Source: Paraglaciecola mesophila KMM 241
GTDB taxonomy: Bacteria > Pseudomonadota > Gammaproteobacteria > Enterobacterales > Alteromonadaceae
Length of the DNA: 64,000 nt
Direction of reading: 5' to 3'
Assembly: GCF_000315015.1 (NCBI RefSeq)
Contig: NZ_BAEP01000051.1
Coordinates: 1-64,000, forward strand
The stretch's first letter is position 1. Every line of letters starts with the position of its first letter. Below, piece by piece: positions 9,817 through 19,758 of the stretch. Below the pieces are notes generated by a model. It saw only the letters and a program-made list of their open reading frames with translations, was not told the origin of the DNA and searched no databases. The translations under genes and the position numbers were made by a program.

Positions 9817-11259
9817 TTAACTGCTGCATGATATTTCCATGTGCTTACCCCAGTCAGGTGGCGGTTTTGCAAATTCGGCGTACTCAGGTTTGCCCTCAAA
9901 TGGATGTTGCAGCACCTGTAATAACCTTCTAAAACGTGAAAAATCTCCGTCTTGTGCCGCATCAATTGCCAGTTGTGCTTGGTAGTTACGCAGTACATAT
10001 TCGGGATTAATGTTGCGCATGTTTGCTTGGCGTTCTTGCCTCTTCACATTTTGAGTAATGAGTGCTTGTTGATAATGTTCTAACCACATTTTAGCCGTGT
10101 CTCGTTGCATGAAGTGATCAACAAGTGGCTGGTTTTCGCCGTGTTCATCAATTTCACACAATAAACGAAAGCTAATATGGTAATCACGTTTGTCTTGAGA
10201 AATTAAGTCGAGCCAACGGTTCACTAGTTCAGCGGTGTTTTGGGTATTTTCGTACAGGCCAAGCTTTTGGCGCATAAGTTGTGAAAATTCAGCCATTAAT
10301 TTTGGTTCATATTGACTTAGTTCCCCCTTGATTTGCTCGACATTCAAGTATGGGGTGAATGCGTGAGCAAGGGCATTTAAGTTCCACAAACCAACGCCAG
10401 GTTGTTGCTCGAATGCATATCGCCCTTGATGATCAGAATGGTTACAGACAAATTTAGGGTCAAAATCATCTAAAAAAGCATAAGGGCCAAAATCGAAGGT
10501 GATCCCGTGAATCGACATATTGTCAGTATTCATTACGCCATGGTTAAAACCGTACGCTTGCCATTTTGCAATTAGGGTGGCGGTATCCGTAACTACTTTT
10601 TCTAGCATGGCTAAATGGGGTGATTCACTGTGCAAACATGCAGAAAAATGATGTTCAAAGCAGTAGTCAAATAAACGCTTGAGTTTGTCCAGTTCACCGT
10701 TGTGATAAAAGTACTCAAAATGGCCGAAACGAATATGACTCTGGCTAACTCGGATCATCATAGCGGCTTTTTCTTGTTTTTCTCGGTACACAGGCTCGTC
10801 ACTGGTAATTAAACAGAGTGCCCTTGAGGTAGGAATACCCATATGATGCAATGCTTCACTTGCAAGGTATTCACGTAGTGTTGAGCGCAATACAGCTCGC
10901 CCGTCCGCGAAGCGTGAATAGGGCGTAGGGCCAGCGCCTTTAAGATGCAAATCCCATGACTTTCCGAATTTGTCTTTTGCTTCCCCAAGCAATAAACCAC
11001 GCCCATCACCTAAGTCCGGATTCCATCCGCCAAATTGATGACCACCGTACTTTTGTGCAAAAGAATGTGTCGTAAATGAACTTGTATTGCCAAAAAGCAT
11101 CGACATTATGCTAGATTGCGTAAACCATGATGCTGGTAGTTGCAGTGCGTCGCGTAAGGTGTGGTTAACCTCAACAAGTTGAGGGTTTGCCACACGTAAA
11201 GGCTTAGTTAAGGCGCCTAAATCACCTAAATGCGTTGCATATGAATGATCTAAATTCAT
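9817..11259 (-). CDS. selO: SelO protein adenylyltransferase (YdiU)
   Basis: A 480-residue pseudokinase-fold enzyme of the SelO/YdiU (UPF0061) family, which transfers AMP from ATP to protein Ser/Thr/Tyr. Family motifs include KGAGPTPYSRFADGRAVLRS, TSRALCL, and the metal-binding NTDNMS followed by TFDFGPYAFLDDFDP. The length matches E. coli YdiU (about 478). The C-terminus ends in ISCSS, with a Cys near the end as in other SelO proteins. GAGG lies upstream of the ATG. It is divergent from a cytochrome c gene, which fits the link between SelO and redox stress only loosely. Confidence 0.93.
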   Translation of the reverse strand: MNLDHSYATHLGDLGALTKPLRVANPQLVEVNHTLRDALQLPASWFTQSSIMSMLFGNTSSFTTHSFAQKYGGHQFGGWNPDLGDGRGLLLGEAKDKFGKSWDLHLKGAGPTPYSRFADGRAVLRSTLREYLASEALHHMGIPTSRALCLITSDEPVYREKQEKAAMMIRVSQSHIRFGHFEYFYHNGELDKLKRLFDYCFEHHFSACLHSESPHLAMLEKVVTDTATLIAKWQAYGFNHGVMNTDNMSIHGITFDFGPYAFLDDFDPKFVCNHSDHQGRYAFEQQPGVGLWNLNALAHAFTPYLNVEQIKGELSQYEPKLMAEFSQLMRQKLGLYENTQNTAELVNRWLDLISQDKRDYHISFRLLCEIDEHGENQPLVDHFMQRDTAKMWLEHYQQALITQNVKRQERQANMRNINPEYVLRNYQAQLAIDAAQDGDFSRFRRLLQVLQHPFEGKPEYAEFAKPPPDWGKHMEISCSS

Positions 11260-11325
11260 TGTCTGCCTCTATTTTATTACTCGTAGAATGGTTTACGTAA
11301 ACCGACGTTATCTTAAGGACCAATT

Positions 11326-11652
11326 ATGAATCTAATCTCAAAAGCATGTTTTGTGGCGAGTCTTTCAACAATCGCCATGTTATCAACTAACGTTTTCGCT
11401 GGCGACATTGCGGCGGGTAAATCTAAATCAGCAACCTGCATGGCATGTCACGGTGCTAATGGAATTTCACAAATTCCCATGTATCCAAACTTGGCTGGCC
11501 AGAAAGAACAATACTTGGCAATCCAGTTAAAGGCGTTTCGTGCAGGTGAGCGTAAAAATATGGTAATGGCACCTATGGTTGCAGGCTTGAGTGATGCTGA
11601 CATAGAAAATTTAGCCGCATATTACGCGAGTTTAGATCCGTCAGGAAAATAA
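11326..11652 (+). CDS. periplasmic cytochrome c (c553/c5-like)
   Basis: A 108-residue single-haem class I cytochrome c. The signal peptide ends near NVFAGD (about residue 25). The haem site is CMACH at about 38-42, and the distal Met ligand is probably in [10 protein letters not shown]. The C-terminal helix reads [15 protein letters not shown], typical of the family. It is a periplasmic electron carrier whose partner is unknown. AAGGA precedes the ATG. It is monocistronic, with a strong terminator at 11687-11714. Confidence 0.88.
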   Translation: MNLISKACFVASLSTIAMLSTNVFAGDIAAGKSKSATCMACHGANGISQIPMYPNLAGQKEQYLAIQLKAFRAGERKNMVMAPMVAGLSDADIENLAAYYASLDPSGK

Positions 11653-11686
11653 CCCTACTCTGCACACATCAATGCGTAAATACCCT

Positions 11687-11714
11687 AAAGGCTGAAGATA
11701 ACTTCAGCCTTTTT
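11687..11714 (+). terminator. rho-independent terminator after the cytochrome c gene
   Basis: An 11-bp perfect stem (AAAGGCTGAAG and CTTCAGCCTTT) with a 4-nt loop, followed by more T. Confidence 0.9.
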
Positions 11715-11808
11715 GCATTAATAGAGACATATTAATATTTTTGATGAGCCAGTTTGCGACTTTGAGCGTAAGTTAATCTCAATCAGATATATTTAAAAAA
11801 GGTACCTC

Positions 11809-12474
11809 ATGCTCACACTTCATCATCTTAATAACTCTCGCTCTCAACGCATTTTATGGATGCTAGAAGAGTTGGGTGTGGAATATGACATTCAGCGTTA
11901 TCAAAGAGACAGCCAAACTAATTTGGCGCCTGAGTCTTTAAAGAAGGTGCACCAGTTAGGTAAGTCACCTGTTATCACAGATGGTGAAGTGACTGTGGCA
12001 GAGTCAGGGGCGATTATCGATTATTTAGCGCGTAAATACAGTGATAAAGCCTTGATACCTGAGCCCGGCACAGAAGCGTATCGTCAATATACCTATTGGC
12101 TGCATTTCGCCGAAGGAACCCTGATGCCTCCCATGGTTGCCAAGCTGGTGTTCGATAAAGTCAGACAAAACGCTAAACCATTTTTTGTTAAAATCATCGC
12201 CAATAAAATTGCCGACAAAGTTATGGACGGATACTACGGCGTGAATTTGGTCGCTAACCTTAAGTTTGTTGAACAATATTTAGCGGATAACGAGTGGTTC
12301 GCTGGTGATGGGTTATCTGGGGCGGATATACAGATGAGCTTTCCGCTAGAAGCGATGGCGTCACGCAATGTGGCAGGTGATTACCCAAATATTGCGGCGT
12401 TCGTAAAACGTATCCATGCACGTCCGGCTTATCAGCAAGGTTTGTCTCGCGGGGGACAGTACGATTACGCGTAA
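11809..12474 (+). CDS. glutathione S-transferase family protein
   Basis: A 221-residue cytosolic GST. The N-terminal thioredoxin-like domain (1-78) has the SRSQRILWMLEELG helix, the cis-Pro region GKSPVITDG and the glutathione-contacting ESGAIIDYLA. The C-terminal helical domain includes LADNEWFAGDGLSGADIQMSF, with the conserved N-capping box. The substrate is unknown. AAGG lies before the ATG. It is convergent with metJ, and I saw no sign that the two are functionally linked. Confidence 0.88.
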   Translation: MLTLHHLNNSRSQRILWMLEELGVEYDIQRYQRDSQTNLAPESLKKVHQLGKSPVITDGEVTVAESGAIIDYLARKYSDKALIPEPGTEAYRQYTYWLHFAEGTLMPPMVAKLVFDKVRQNAKPFFVKIIANKIADKVMDGYYGVNLVANLKFVEQYLADNEWFAGDGLSGADIQMSFPLEAMASRNVAGDYPNIAAFVKRIHARPAYQQGLSRGGQYDYA

Positions 12475-12579
12475 ATGTTATCATTTTTTAATAGGGGTAA
12501 GATTAGAAGGGCTATCTGGGATGGCCTTGTTGGCGAGGCTGAGTCATTAGCTTTAGTTGAGTAGCCCACAAAACAAGGG

Positions 12580-12903
12580 CTATTCTTCTGAGTCGATATC
12601 GATTCCCATTTCTTGCATGATGCGCAGTGCATCGCTAGGAATACGATTGTCATTATCTTTTTGCAAATCGTTGTCATTCGGCAATGGCTGCCCAGTGAAA
12701 GCATGTAAGAATGCTTCACACAATAACTCCGAGTTCGTTGCATGACGCAGGTTATTCACCTGGCGACGTGTACGTTCATCCGTTAACACCTTGAGCACTT
12801 TTAATGGAATAGAGACGGTGACTTTTTTCACTTGCTCGCTCTTTTTCCCATGCTCGGCGTAGGGATGAATGTATTTCCCGTTCCATTTTGTCGTTTTAGC
12901 CAT
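12580..12903 (-). CDS. metJ: methionine repressor MetJ
   Basis: Ribbon-helix-helix repressor of 107 residues (E. coli MetJ has 105) that binds met boxes with S-adenosylmethionine as corepressor. The beta-strand DNA-contacting segment [19 protein letters not shown] and [20 protein letters not shown] are nearly as in E. coli. The N-terminal [18 protein letters not shown] is also diagnostic. It is divergent from metF, with met-box arrays in the shared 146-bp region. It therefore probably represses both metF and itself. Confidence 0.96.
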   Translation of the reverse strand: MAKTTKWNGKYIHPYAEHGKKSEQVKKVTVSIPLKVLKVLTDERTRRQVNNLRHATNSELLCEAFLHAFTGQPLPNDNDLQKDNDNRIPSDALRIMQEMGIDIDSEE

Positions 12904-12969
12904 CGTTTACTCGCTTTTTTCTTTCTTATAAGGGGAAATTCTAACCATAAACGAATAAAGGTCAACGAT

Positions 12970-12993
12970 AGACTGCTAAACATCTTGACGGCT
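12970..12993. promoter_or_regulatory. candidate met-box array, upstream set (3 boxes)
   Basis: Three contiguous 8-bp units, AGACTGCT, AAACATCT and TGACGGCT. Each matches the MetJ consensus AGACGTCT at 6 of 8 positions. They lie between metJ and metF. Contiguous imperfect boxes are the normal form of MetJ operators, and this set could serve metJ autoregulation. Confidence 0.6.
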
Positions 12994-13010
12994 TTACGTA
13001 CAAAGTTTAG

Positions 13011-13934
<924 letters not shown>

Positions 13935-13970
13935 GAGGATTGAATTCTCAGCCTGTAGTAAAGGAAAAGT

Positions 13971-14873
13971 ATGGAGTCCAAGGTTATTTTGTCGGATGTA
14001 CTAAGGAGCTGGTTACCTAAAGCGAATATTTTTGTTCGTATGTTTGTAAGCCATTGCCAACGAGATGGGATCACCGTGTCCGCTGGGCATTTAGCCTATG
14101 TGTCCTTGTTATCTTTGGTGCCGTTTATCATGGTGTTCTTCACTATATTGTCGGCCTTTCCTGCTTTTTCTGAGGTACGCGGTGATATAGAAGCGCTGAT
14201 CTTCGGTAATTTCATTCCTACTTCTGGTGATCAAATCCAAGGTTACGTTGCCGAGTTCGTGGGTAACGCATCAAAAATGGGTGCGATCGGGATTTTATCT
14301 TTGGTGGTGGTTGCCTTATTGCTTATCTCGAACATAGATAAAACCTTGAACCGCATTTGGCAAGCAAAAAGCGAGCGGCCCATCATTTTTACGTTTGCGA
14401 TTTATTGGATGATCCTCACCTTAGGGCCTTTACTAATTGGCCTAAGCGTGATCATGAGCTCTTATTTGGTTGCTTTTGCTAATTCGGCTGAAGCCTACAC
14501 CATGGGCGCCACAACGGCCATGCTCAAAATTGTGCCTTTTATCGCGTCTGTCTGCGCTTTCTTTATTCTGTATATGATTGTACCGAATAAGCGGATAAAC
14601 CCTCGCCATGCCCTCGTCGGTGCGTTTATGGGGGCGCTACTGTTTGAGCTATCGAAGAAAGGTTTCTCGTTTTACATTACTCACTTCCCTTCTTACCAAA
14701 TGATTTACGGCGCGATGGCCGTTATTCCTATTTTATTCGTTTGGGTGTACTTGTCGTGGATAGTGGTGTTGCTTGGGGCTGAATTAACCCACGTGATTGA
14801 AGTGTTTTTTCATGAAGAATCACAAGAGAATTTTACGCAGGTCGATGAGGATGAGTCCCAATCGCCTGCGTAG
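13971..14873 (+). CDS. yihY: YihY/BrkB-family inner-membrane protein
   Basis: A 300-residue polytopic membrane protein of the YihY/BrkB family (not RNase BN, despite an old name). The N-terminus has the family hallmark GHLAYVSLLSLVPFIMVFF. About six hydrophobic helices follow, ending at VWVYLSWIVVLLGAELTHVIE (about 262-282), then an acidic tail. The function is not established. AAGGAAAAG precedes the ATG. It lies 36 bp after metF and may be cotranscribed with it, with no obvious functional link. Confidence 0.88.
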   Translation: MESKVILSDVLRSWLPKANIFVRMFVSHCQRDGITVSAGHLAYVSLLSLVPFIMVFFTILSAFPAFSEVRGDIEALIFGNFIPTSGDQIQGYVAEFVGNASKMGAIGILSLVVVALLLISNIDKTLNRIWQAKSERPIIFTFAIYWMILTLGPLLIGLSVIMSSYLVAFANSAEAYTMGATTAMLKIVPFIASVCAFFILYMIVPNKRINPRHALVGAFMGALLFELSKKGFSFYITHFPSYQMIYGAMAVIPILFVWVYLSWIVVLLGAELTHVIEVFFHEESQENFTQVDEDESQSPA

Positions 14874-14886
14874 GGTTAAATGCTAG

Positions 14887-15525
14887 TTAATCTCGCATAC
14901 TGGAGATAAACGCATTTGATTCTTTGATGGCGTTATTCATTTCAGCAATAAGCTGATTGATGTCATTCTTAACACCGTTAAACTCACTTTGTAAGGCACC
15001 GATTGCAGTCGCATTCAAGTTGTGTTTTAGATACAGCACGTTGTCTTGTAGTGCAGATAAAACAGGATCCATTTTTGCCTCTGCTTTACGCATGCTTTTA
15101 ACTAGGCTGGCATAGTGGCGCTGGGTATCTTTAAGTTTGCTCGCACTTTCACGGCGTAAACCGTCATTGGTATATTTATCTAATTCAGTTTCCCACTCAT
15201 CAAATAACGCATCAGCTACGCTTTCTACTTTATTAATGCGCTTGGTCACTTCTGCTGCTGCTTGGTTACTTTCTTCGTACTGGTCTTTTAACTCTTCGTA
15301 TACGTCTTGCAGTTCACCGCCGTCGTAATTCATCAAATGGGTAAATTGTTCTAGTGCATCGCTAAATTGTTGTTGGGCGTCTTCCTGCGATTCCTTCGCA
15401 TCTTCAACACGATCAACCATGATATCGCGCTTTTCAACGCCCACTTTTTCCCAGGCTGCATAATAGGCGCTCTGGCAACCTGTTAGCAGGGTGAATAAAA
15501 ATACTGTTGGTATTATTTTCTTCAT
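14887..15525 (-). CDS. DUF2959 lipoprotein
   Basis: A 212-residue predicted lipoprotein. The lipobox LLTGC puts the lipidated Cys at residue 17. The mature part is almost all charged alpha helix, probably coiled coil (DAKESQEDAQQQFSDALEQF, then KLKDTQRHYASLVKSM), as in DUF2959 proteins of marine gammaproteobacteria. The residue after the Cys is Gln, not Asp, so outer-membrane sorting is likely. The function is unknown. It is probably cotranscribed with the small membrane protein 20 bp upstream. Confidence 0.8.
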   Translation of the reverse strand: MKKIIPTVFLFTLLTGCQSAYYAAWEKVGVEKRDIMVDRVEDAKESQEDAQQQFSDALEQFTHLMNYDGGELQDVYEELKDQYEESNQAAAEVTKRINKVESVADALFDEWETELDKYTNDGLRRESASKLKDTQRHYASLVKSMRKAEAKMDPVLSALQDNVLYLKHNLNATAIGALQSEFNGVKNDINQLIAEMNNAIKESNAFISSMRD

Positions 15526-15545
15526 GAAAACCTCTTTAGTGTTAA

Positions 15546-15773
15546 TTAACCACGATATTTAGCGGCATCAATAATCGACCATACTTGGAAGATGAAGCCG
15601 AACACTGCCATAAAAAACAGAATACCTGTGGCTGCTAGGGCGTAGTTAGTCCATACCAGAACGAAAAATATGATTGCTGCTAGTATCCGTCCTTGAACTA
15701 ATTGTCCCAATCCTGGAAAAAATAAGTTACATATCGCTGCAATTACATTTCCACCTGAACCTTGTCCTGCCAT
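15546..15773 (-). CDS. small TM2-like membrane protein
   Basis: A 75-residue protein with two hydrophobic helices and a Gly/Gln-rich N-terminus. The segment NLFFPGLGQLVQGRI is like the conserved core of TM2-type and related small membrane proteins. The C-terminus is IDAAKYRG. It is upstream of and close to the DUF2959 lipoprotein gene, suggesting a two-gene envelope operon. The function is unknown. Confidence 0.7.
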   Translation of the reverse strand: MAGQGSGGNVIAAICNLFFPGLGQLVQGRILAAIIFFVLVWTNYALAATGILFFMAVFGFIFQVWSIIDAAKYRG

Positions 15774-15867
15774 TTGTTGCCCCTAAGTTATTAATTCATT
15801 ATTGTGGATACACTTTAACAAACTACTGTAATCGGTTGGAAGAAATAATGTCAAAGTGGCTGCCTAT

Positions 15868-16836
15868 ATGAGTGAACTCTATCCTACAATTAAACCGTTT
15901 TTCAGCGAGATGCTAGCAGTTAGCGACGATCATTCGTTATATCTTGAGCAAAGTGGTAACCCAGAAGGAATACCTGTGCTGTTTTTACACGGGGGCCCAG
16001 GGGCAGGGCTGTTCGCCAATTATCGTCGTTTCTTCGATCCTGACAAATATTGGATTATTGGGTTTGACCAAAGGGGGAGCGGGCAATCCACCCCATTCGG
16101 TAGCATCAAGAATAATACTACCCAAGATTTACTGAGTGATATTACCCAGATAAGAAAGCATTTAGGTGTCCAGCAGTGGGTATTATTTGGCGGCTCTTGG
16201 GGGGCAACATTGGCGCTACTTGCTGCCATTGAGCATCCTGAAACGGTTAAAGGACTCATCTTAAGAGGCAGTTTTTTAGCGCGAGAAGAAGATTTTGATT
16301 GGTACTTAGACGAGAAAGGCGGAGCTGCCCAGCTATTCCCTGACTACTATCAGGAGTTCATCCACCCCGTGGCAGATAAGTCTCATACGACGTCGTTAGT
16401 TGATGCTTACTATGATTTGTTTACTGGCATCGATGAAGTGCACAAAATGGCAGCCATTAAAGCATGGTGTTTGTGGGAAGCCAGGATCAGCAAGTTGCAC
16501 TGTAAATTACATGAAGATGAGTTGGTCCCTGATGTACACAGGGGGATTAGTTTGGCCATTTTAGAGTGTCATTACATAAAGCACCTTTGCTTTATTGAGC
16601 CAAATTATATATTGAAAAATATTCATAAAATCAGTCATATACCGGCAACGCTCATTCATGGTCGCTATGACTGTGTGTGCAAAATACAAGGTGCCTATTT
16701 ACTTAACGAAGTTTGGTCTACGAGTCAGCTCATCATAGTGCCCGAGTCTGGCCACAGCGCCAATGAGCCCAAAATTACAGCAGCTCTTTGTTTAGCTGCG
16801 ACCGCGATGGCTGATTTTATAAAGGAGCAAGAATGA
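15868..16836 (+). CDS. pip: proline iminopeptidase
   Basis: Alpha/beta hydrolase (peptidase S33) that removes N-terminal proline. The oxyanion motif HGGPGAG, the FDQRGSGQS segment, the nucleophile elbow [10 protein letters not shown] and the late SGHSANEP with the catalytic His are all visible, with the length expected for Pip. I chose the ATG giving [11 protein letters not shown], which aligns with where relatives begin. A GTG four codons upstream (15856) is an alternative, and neither has a strong ribosome site. The stop overlaps the dtd start as ATGA. Confidence 0.92.
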   Translation: MSELYPTIKPFFSEMLAVSDDHSLYLEQSGNPEGIPVLFLHGGPGAGLFANYRRFFDPDKYWIIGFDQRGSGQSTPFGSIKNNTTQDLLSDITQIRKHLGVQQWVLFGGSWGATLALLAAIEHPETVKGLILRGSFLAREEDFDWYLDEKGGAAQLFPDYYQEFIHPVADKSHTTSLVDAYYDLFTGIDEVHKMAAIKAWCLWEARISKLHCKLHEDELVPDVHRGISLAILECHYIKHLCFIEPNYILKNIHKISHIPATLIHGRYDCVCKIQGAYLLNEVWSTSQLIIVPESGHSANEPKITAALCLAATAMADFIKEQE

Positions 16837-17270
16837 TTGGTTTGATTCAGCGAGTCAGCGAAGCCAATGTCTGCGTTGGCAATGAGGTCATTGGGGAGAT
16901 TAATCAAGGGATTTTGTTGTTGCTTGGTGTGGAAAAAGACGACAACGAGGAAAAGGCCAAAAAACTGTTTCAGCGGGTGCTGAATTACCGAATTTTTAGC
17001 GATCAAGACGGTAAAATGAACCTGAATCTTCAGCAAGTCGGTGGCGAATTACTTGTGGTCTCTCAGTTCACTTTGGTGGCGCAGACAAACAAAGGAAATC
17101 GGCCTGGATTTTCCCAAGGAGCGTCGCCAGAATTGGGCGAATCTTTGTATAACTACTTTGTTGAATTGGGGAGAAGCAGTGAAATACTCTGCGAATCAGG
17201 TAAATTTGGTGCAGATATGCAAGTTACATTAGTCAATGATGGCCCTGTGACGTTCTCCTTAAACGTCTGA
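16833..17270 (+). CDS. dtd: D-aminoacyl-tRNA deacylase
   Basis: A 145-residue homodimeric proofreading enzyme that hydrolyses D-aminoacyl-tRNA (and glycyl-tRNA-Ala). The active-site motifs SQFTLVAQ and the C-terminal GPVTF (here [11 protein letters not shown]) are intact. The N-terminus [13 protein letters not shown] is typical. It is translationally coupled to pip through an ATGA overlap, with the ribosome site AAGGAGCAAGA inside the end of pip. This order is common in relatives. Confidence 0.96.
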   Translation: MIGLIQRVSEANVCVGNEVIGEINQGILLLLGVEKDDNEEKAKKLFQRVLNYRIFSDQDGKMNLNLQQVGGELLVVSQFTLVAQTNKGNRPGFSQGASPELGESLYNYFVELGRSSEILCESGKFGADMQVTLVNDGPVTFSLNV

Positions 17271-17365
17271 TTTGCTACCAAGCAATGAATAATATCTAAT
17301 GGTGGACTGGCTGATATAATTCGGCCTCAGGTTATCGATATCTCCATAAGGATAAATGCATAATA

Positions 17366-18292
17366 ATGTATAAGATTGAAACCCCAGAAACAGATGCAGA
17401 GTTTGAAGCATATTTTGAATTTCGCTGGTTAATGCTGCGAAAGCCTTGGAATTATCCTCAAGGCTCTGAAAAAGATGAATATGAGCAAGTCAGTGAACAT
17501 CGCATGATCCGTAATAACAAAGGTGAAGTGATCGCTATTGGCCGTATACACATGAACAGCGCTGAGGAAGCTCAGGTTCGCCATATAGCTGTCGCCAATG
17601 ATGCGCAGGGGCGTGGCTTAGCCAAAATGATCATGTCTTCACTTGAAGCCGTAGCGCGACAAGAGGGCGCCGTTCGCATCGTCACTAATAGCCGAGAGCT
17701 TTCCACTCCGTTTTTCGAGAGTTGTGGCTTTGAAGTGGAAAAAGAAGCTTCGACTGAATTAGGGAAGTTAAAACGCCAACAAATGGTTAAGCGTCTGTTG
17801 GCCCATAACACGATTTTGTTGCACCCAAAATGGTGTAAAGAGTTACAGGATACATGGCACGATACCATCCCTATTAGTGAACAAATGGGGATCAAGTTGT
17901 ATCAATACTCTGGTAAGACTTTAGAGAACCGAGCTTCGCTAAATAAAAATATCAATTTGCATGGGACTATGTTTGCCGGCAGTATTTTTTCCTTGGCGAC
18001 TCTGACAGGCTGGGGCATGATTTTTTTGCAATTGAAGGAGAAGAATCTTGTTGGGGAAATAGTGTTAGGGGACGGTAATATTCACTATCACAAACCCATC
18101 ACTATGCAGCCAAGAGCCTTATGTCACATTGAAAGTCTTAGCGGTAAGTTCGAGCCATTAGCGAAAGACAAGAAATGCCAAATTAAATTACAGGTCGATA
18201 TTCTTGATGGCGATACTGCTGTTGCCGAGTTCAAGGGAGTGTATTGGATTCTCCCCCCTGCGGCTGAAGAACAAGACGCCCAAAGCGAGTAA
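17366..18292 (+). CDS. YiiD-like GNAT plus hotdog (thioesterase-like) protein
   Basis: A 308-residue two-domain protein like E. coli YiiD. Residues 1-145 are a GNAT acetyltransferase domain (RHIAVANDAQGRGLAKMIM, the acetyl-CoA loop). Residues 160-300 are a YiiD_C hotdog domain (NLHGTMFAGSIFSLATLTGW). E. coli YiiD (also called FabY or MadA) is implicated in starting fatty acid synthesis through malonyl-ACP decarboxylation. The same role here is inference from the domain pair. It is cytosolic and follows dtd by 95 bp. It ends at a strong terminator shared with the convergent rpoH. Confidence 0.82.
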   Translation: MYKIETPETDAEFEAYFEFRWLMLRKPWNYPQGSEKDEYEQVSEHRMIRNNKGEVIAIGRIHMNSAEEAQVRHIAVANDAQGRGLAKMIMSSLEAVARQEGAVRIVTNSRELSTPFFESCGFEVEKEASTELGKLKRQQMVKRLLAHNTILLHPKWCKELQDTWHDTIPISEQMGIKLYQYSGKTLENRASLNKNINLHGTMFAGSIFSLATLTGWGMIFLQLKEKNLVGEIVLGDGNIHYHKPITMQPRALCHIESLSGKFEPLAKDKKCQIKLQVDILDGDTAVAEFKGVYWILPPAAEEQDAQSE

Positions 18293-18330
18293 TTTTTAGT
18301 TAATAAGCAGTGATTATTTTTCAGGCAATA

Positions 18331-18357
18331 AAAAAGCGCGTTTAAAACGCGCTTTTT
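18331..18357. terminator. bidirectional terminator between the yiiD-like gene and rpoH
   Basis: AAAAAGCGCGTTT and AAACGCGCTTTTT form a perfect 13-bp inverted repeat with a central A between the arms. A- and T-tracts make it work in both directions between the convergent genes. Confidence 0.9.
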
Positions 18358-18375
18358 CGTGTTCATATTACTGAG

Positions 18376-19227
18376 TTATACCATAGCACTCTGTAATTTT
18401 TTCATGGCGTTCTTTTCGATTTGACGAACACGCTCTGCAGATACTTGGTATTTATCTGCTAAGTCTTGTAGCGTTGTTTTGTCGTCGCTTAACCAGCGCG
18501 TTTGAATGATATGCTGACTACGCTCATCAAGGGTTTTAATCGCTGAATATAGCTTCTGTGAAGCTGTGGCGTCCCAATCTGCGTTAACAACGTCAGTTTC
18601 AACATCTGCACTTTTGTCTTCTAAAAACTGTACCGGTGCGAAGCTTCCGCTTTCATCATCATCTGCTGACAAATCAAAGGCTTGGTCGTGACTGCTCATA
18701 CGAGCTTCCATTTGTAATACTTCTTTTTCGCTCACTCCCAAGTCACTTGCAACCTTTTGCACTTCTGCATGAGTGAACCAGCCTAAACGCTTTTTATTCT
18801 TACGCAGGTTAAAGAACAGCTTACGTTGTGCTTTGGTTGTCGCGACTTTCACTATGCGCCAATTACGCAGCACAAATTCGTGAATTTCGGCTTTAATCCA
18901 ATGTACAGCGAACGATACCAACCTAACACCTACCGTAGGGTCAAAGCGCCTTACCGCTTTCATTAGGCCGATATTACCTTCTTGAATCAAATCAGCTTGA
19001 GGAAGTCCGTACCCAGAATAAGATTTTGCAATATGCACAACGAAACGAAGGTGTGACATGATTAGCTTTCTTGCTGCTAATAAATCGTCTTCCTGTTGTA
19101 AACGTTCTGCTAGACCACGTTCTTCTTCGGCTGTAAGCATATTAATGCTGCTAACAGCTTGCACGTAAGTTTCGATGCTACCGGTCTGTGGAACGGTTAA
19201 TGTTAGTGCACGCATATCTGTTGTCAT
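18376..19227 (-). CDS. rpoH: RNA polymerase sigma-32 (heat-shock sigma factor)
   Basis: A 283-residue sigma factor directing heat-shock transcription. Region 2 is intact ([35 protein letters not shown]). The RpoH box QRKLFFNLR is identical to that of E. coli and separates it from other sigmas. Region 4 ends in the helix-turn-helix [17 protein letters not shown] placed the start at MTTDMRAL because a strong GAGGTGAT ribosome site precedes it and it aligns with E. coli RpoH. A longer in-frame reading would add 31 unlikely residues. Confidence 0.96.
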   Translation of the reverse strand: MTTDMRALTLTVPQTGSIETYVQAVSSINMLTAEEERGLAERLQQEDDLLAARKLIMSHLRFVVHIAKSYSGYGLPQADLIQEGNIGLMKAVRRFDPTVGVRLVSFAVHWIKAEIHEFVLRNWRIVKVATTKAQRKLFFNLRKNKKRLGWFTHAEVQKVASDLGVSEKEVLQMEARMSSHDQAFDLSADDDESGSFAPVQFLEDKSADVETDVVNADWDATASQKLYSAIKTLDERSQHIIQTRWLSDDKTTLQDLADKYQVSAERVRQIEKNAMKKLQSAMV

Positions 19228-19758
19228 AATCACCTCGTGTAACATTGTGTTCTTGGAACCATGCAATGACTTTGCCAACCAAGAACCGCATTGAGTTCTA
19301 CATTTGCTGTAATAGACCACTCAAACGCGAAAAAATTTCATGTAGCGGCTGATCTATCAATAAGATATTATACAAATATAAGCTCTAGTTGATCGAGATC
19401 AATTGAAAAGTTATTAAAGCGCTACTTTTTGGGGGTTGCTCGAATAGTATGAACAACGAATGATGCCACCATAATAACAGTTACCATTGTACGCAAGTAC
19501 TATCTTCGCAATATTAATATTCTATTACATATGTCGGAAGTGCATCATATTTGATAAGCGGAATTGATCTTATTTGTTTTATGGATGTAAAAACAGCAGT
19601 TTGTCTTATTTACAAGGTTTAAATTTGTCTGTTAGTCTGACTTTGTTCAAAAAAACGACGACAGTACATCTATGTACTAAAAATTTATTTGCAGCGCTTT
19701 CCGTGCGTTGTGTCTTTAGGCCTAATAACCTTACTCAAATGATTTCATAGGGATGTAA
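19228..19758. other. shared upstream region of rpoH and the EAL-HDOD gene
   Basis: About 530 bp without a gene, AT-rich, between two divergent genes. It should carry the rpoH promoters: a TATAAT-like hexamer reads leftward at 19367-19372 and the rpoH leader may be long. It should also carry the promoter of the HDOD gene. I saw no hairpin or repeat that I would name. Confidence 0.5.

Noticed and set aside
12561-12583. GTAGCCC/GGGCTAT hairpin at the end of metJ as a terminator
   Set aside because: The stem overlaps the stop codon and no T-tract follows in either direction.
12465-12743. A leftward 92-residue reading overlapping metJ
   Set aside because: Different frame over a secure metJ gene; no recognisable domain.
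19228-19320. 31-residue N-terminal extension of RpoH
   Set aside because: A strong GAGGTGAT site and alignment to E. coli RpoH place the start at 19227.
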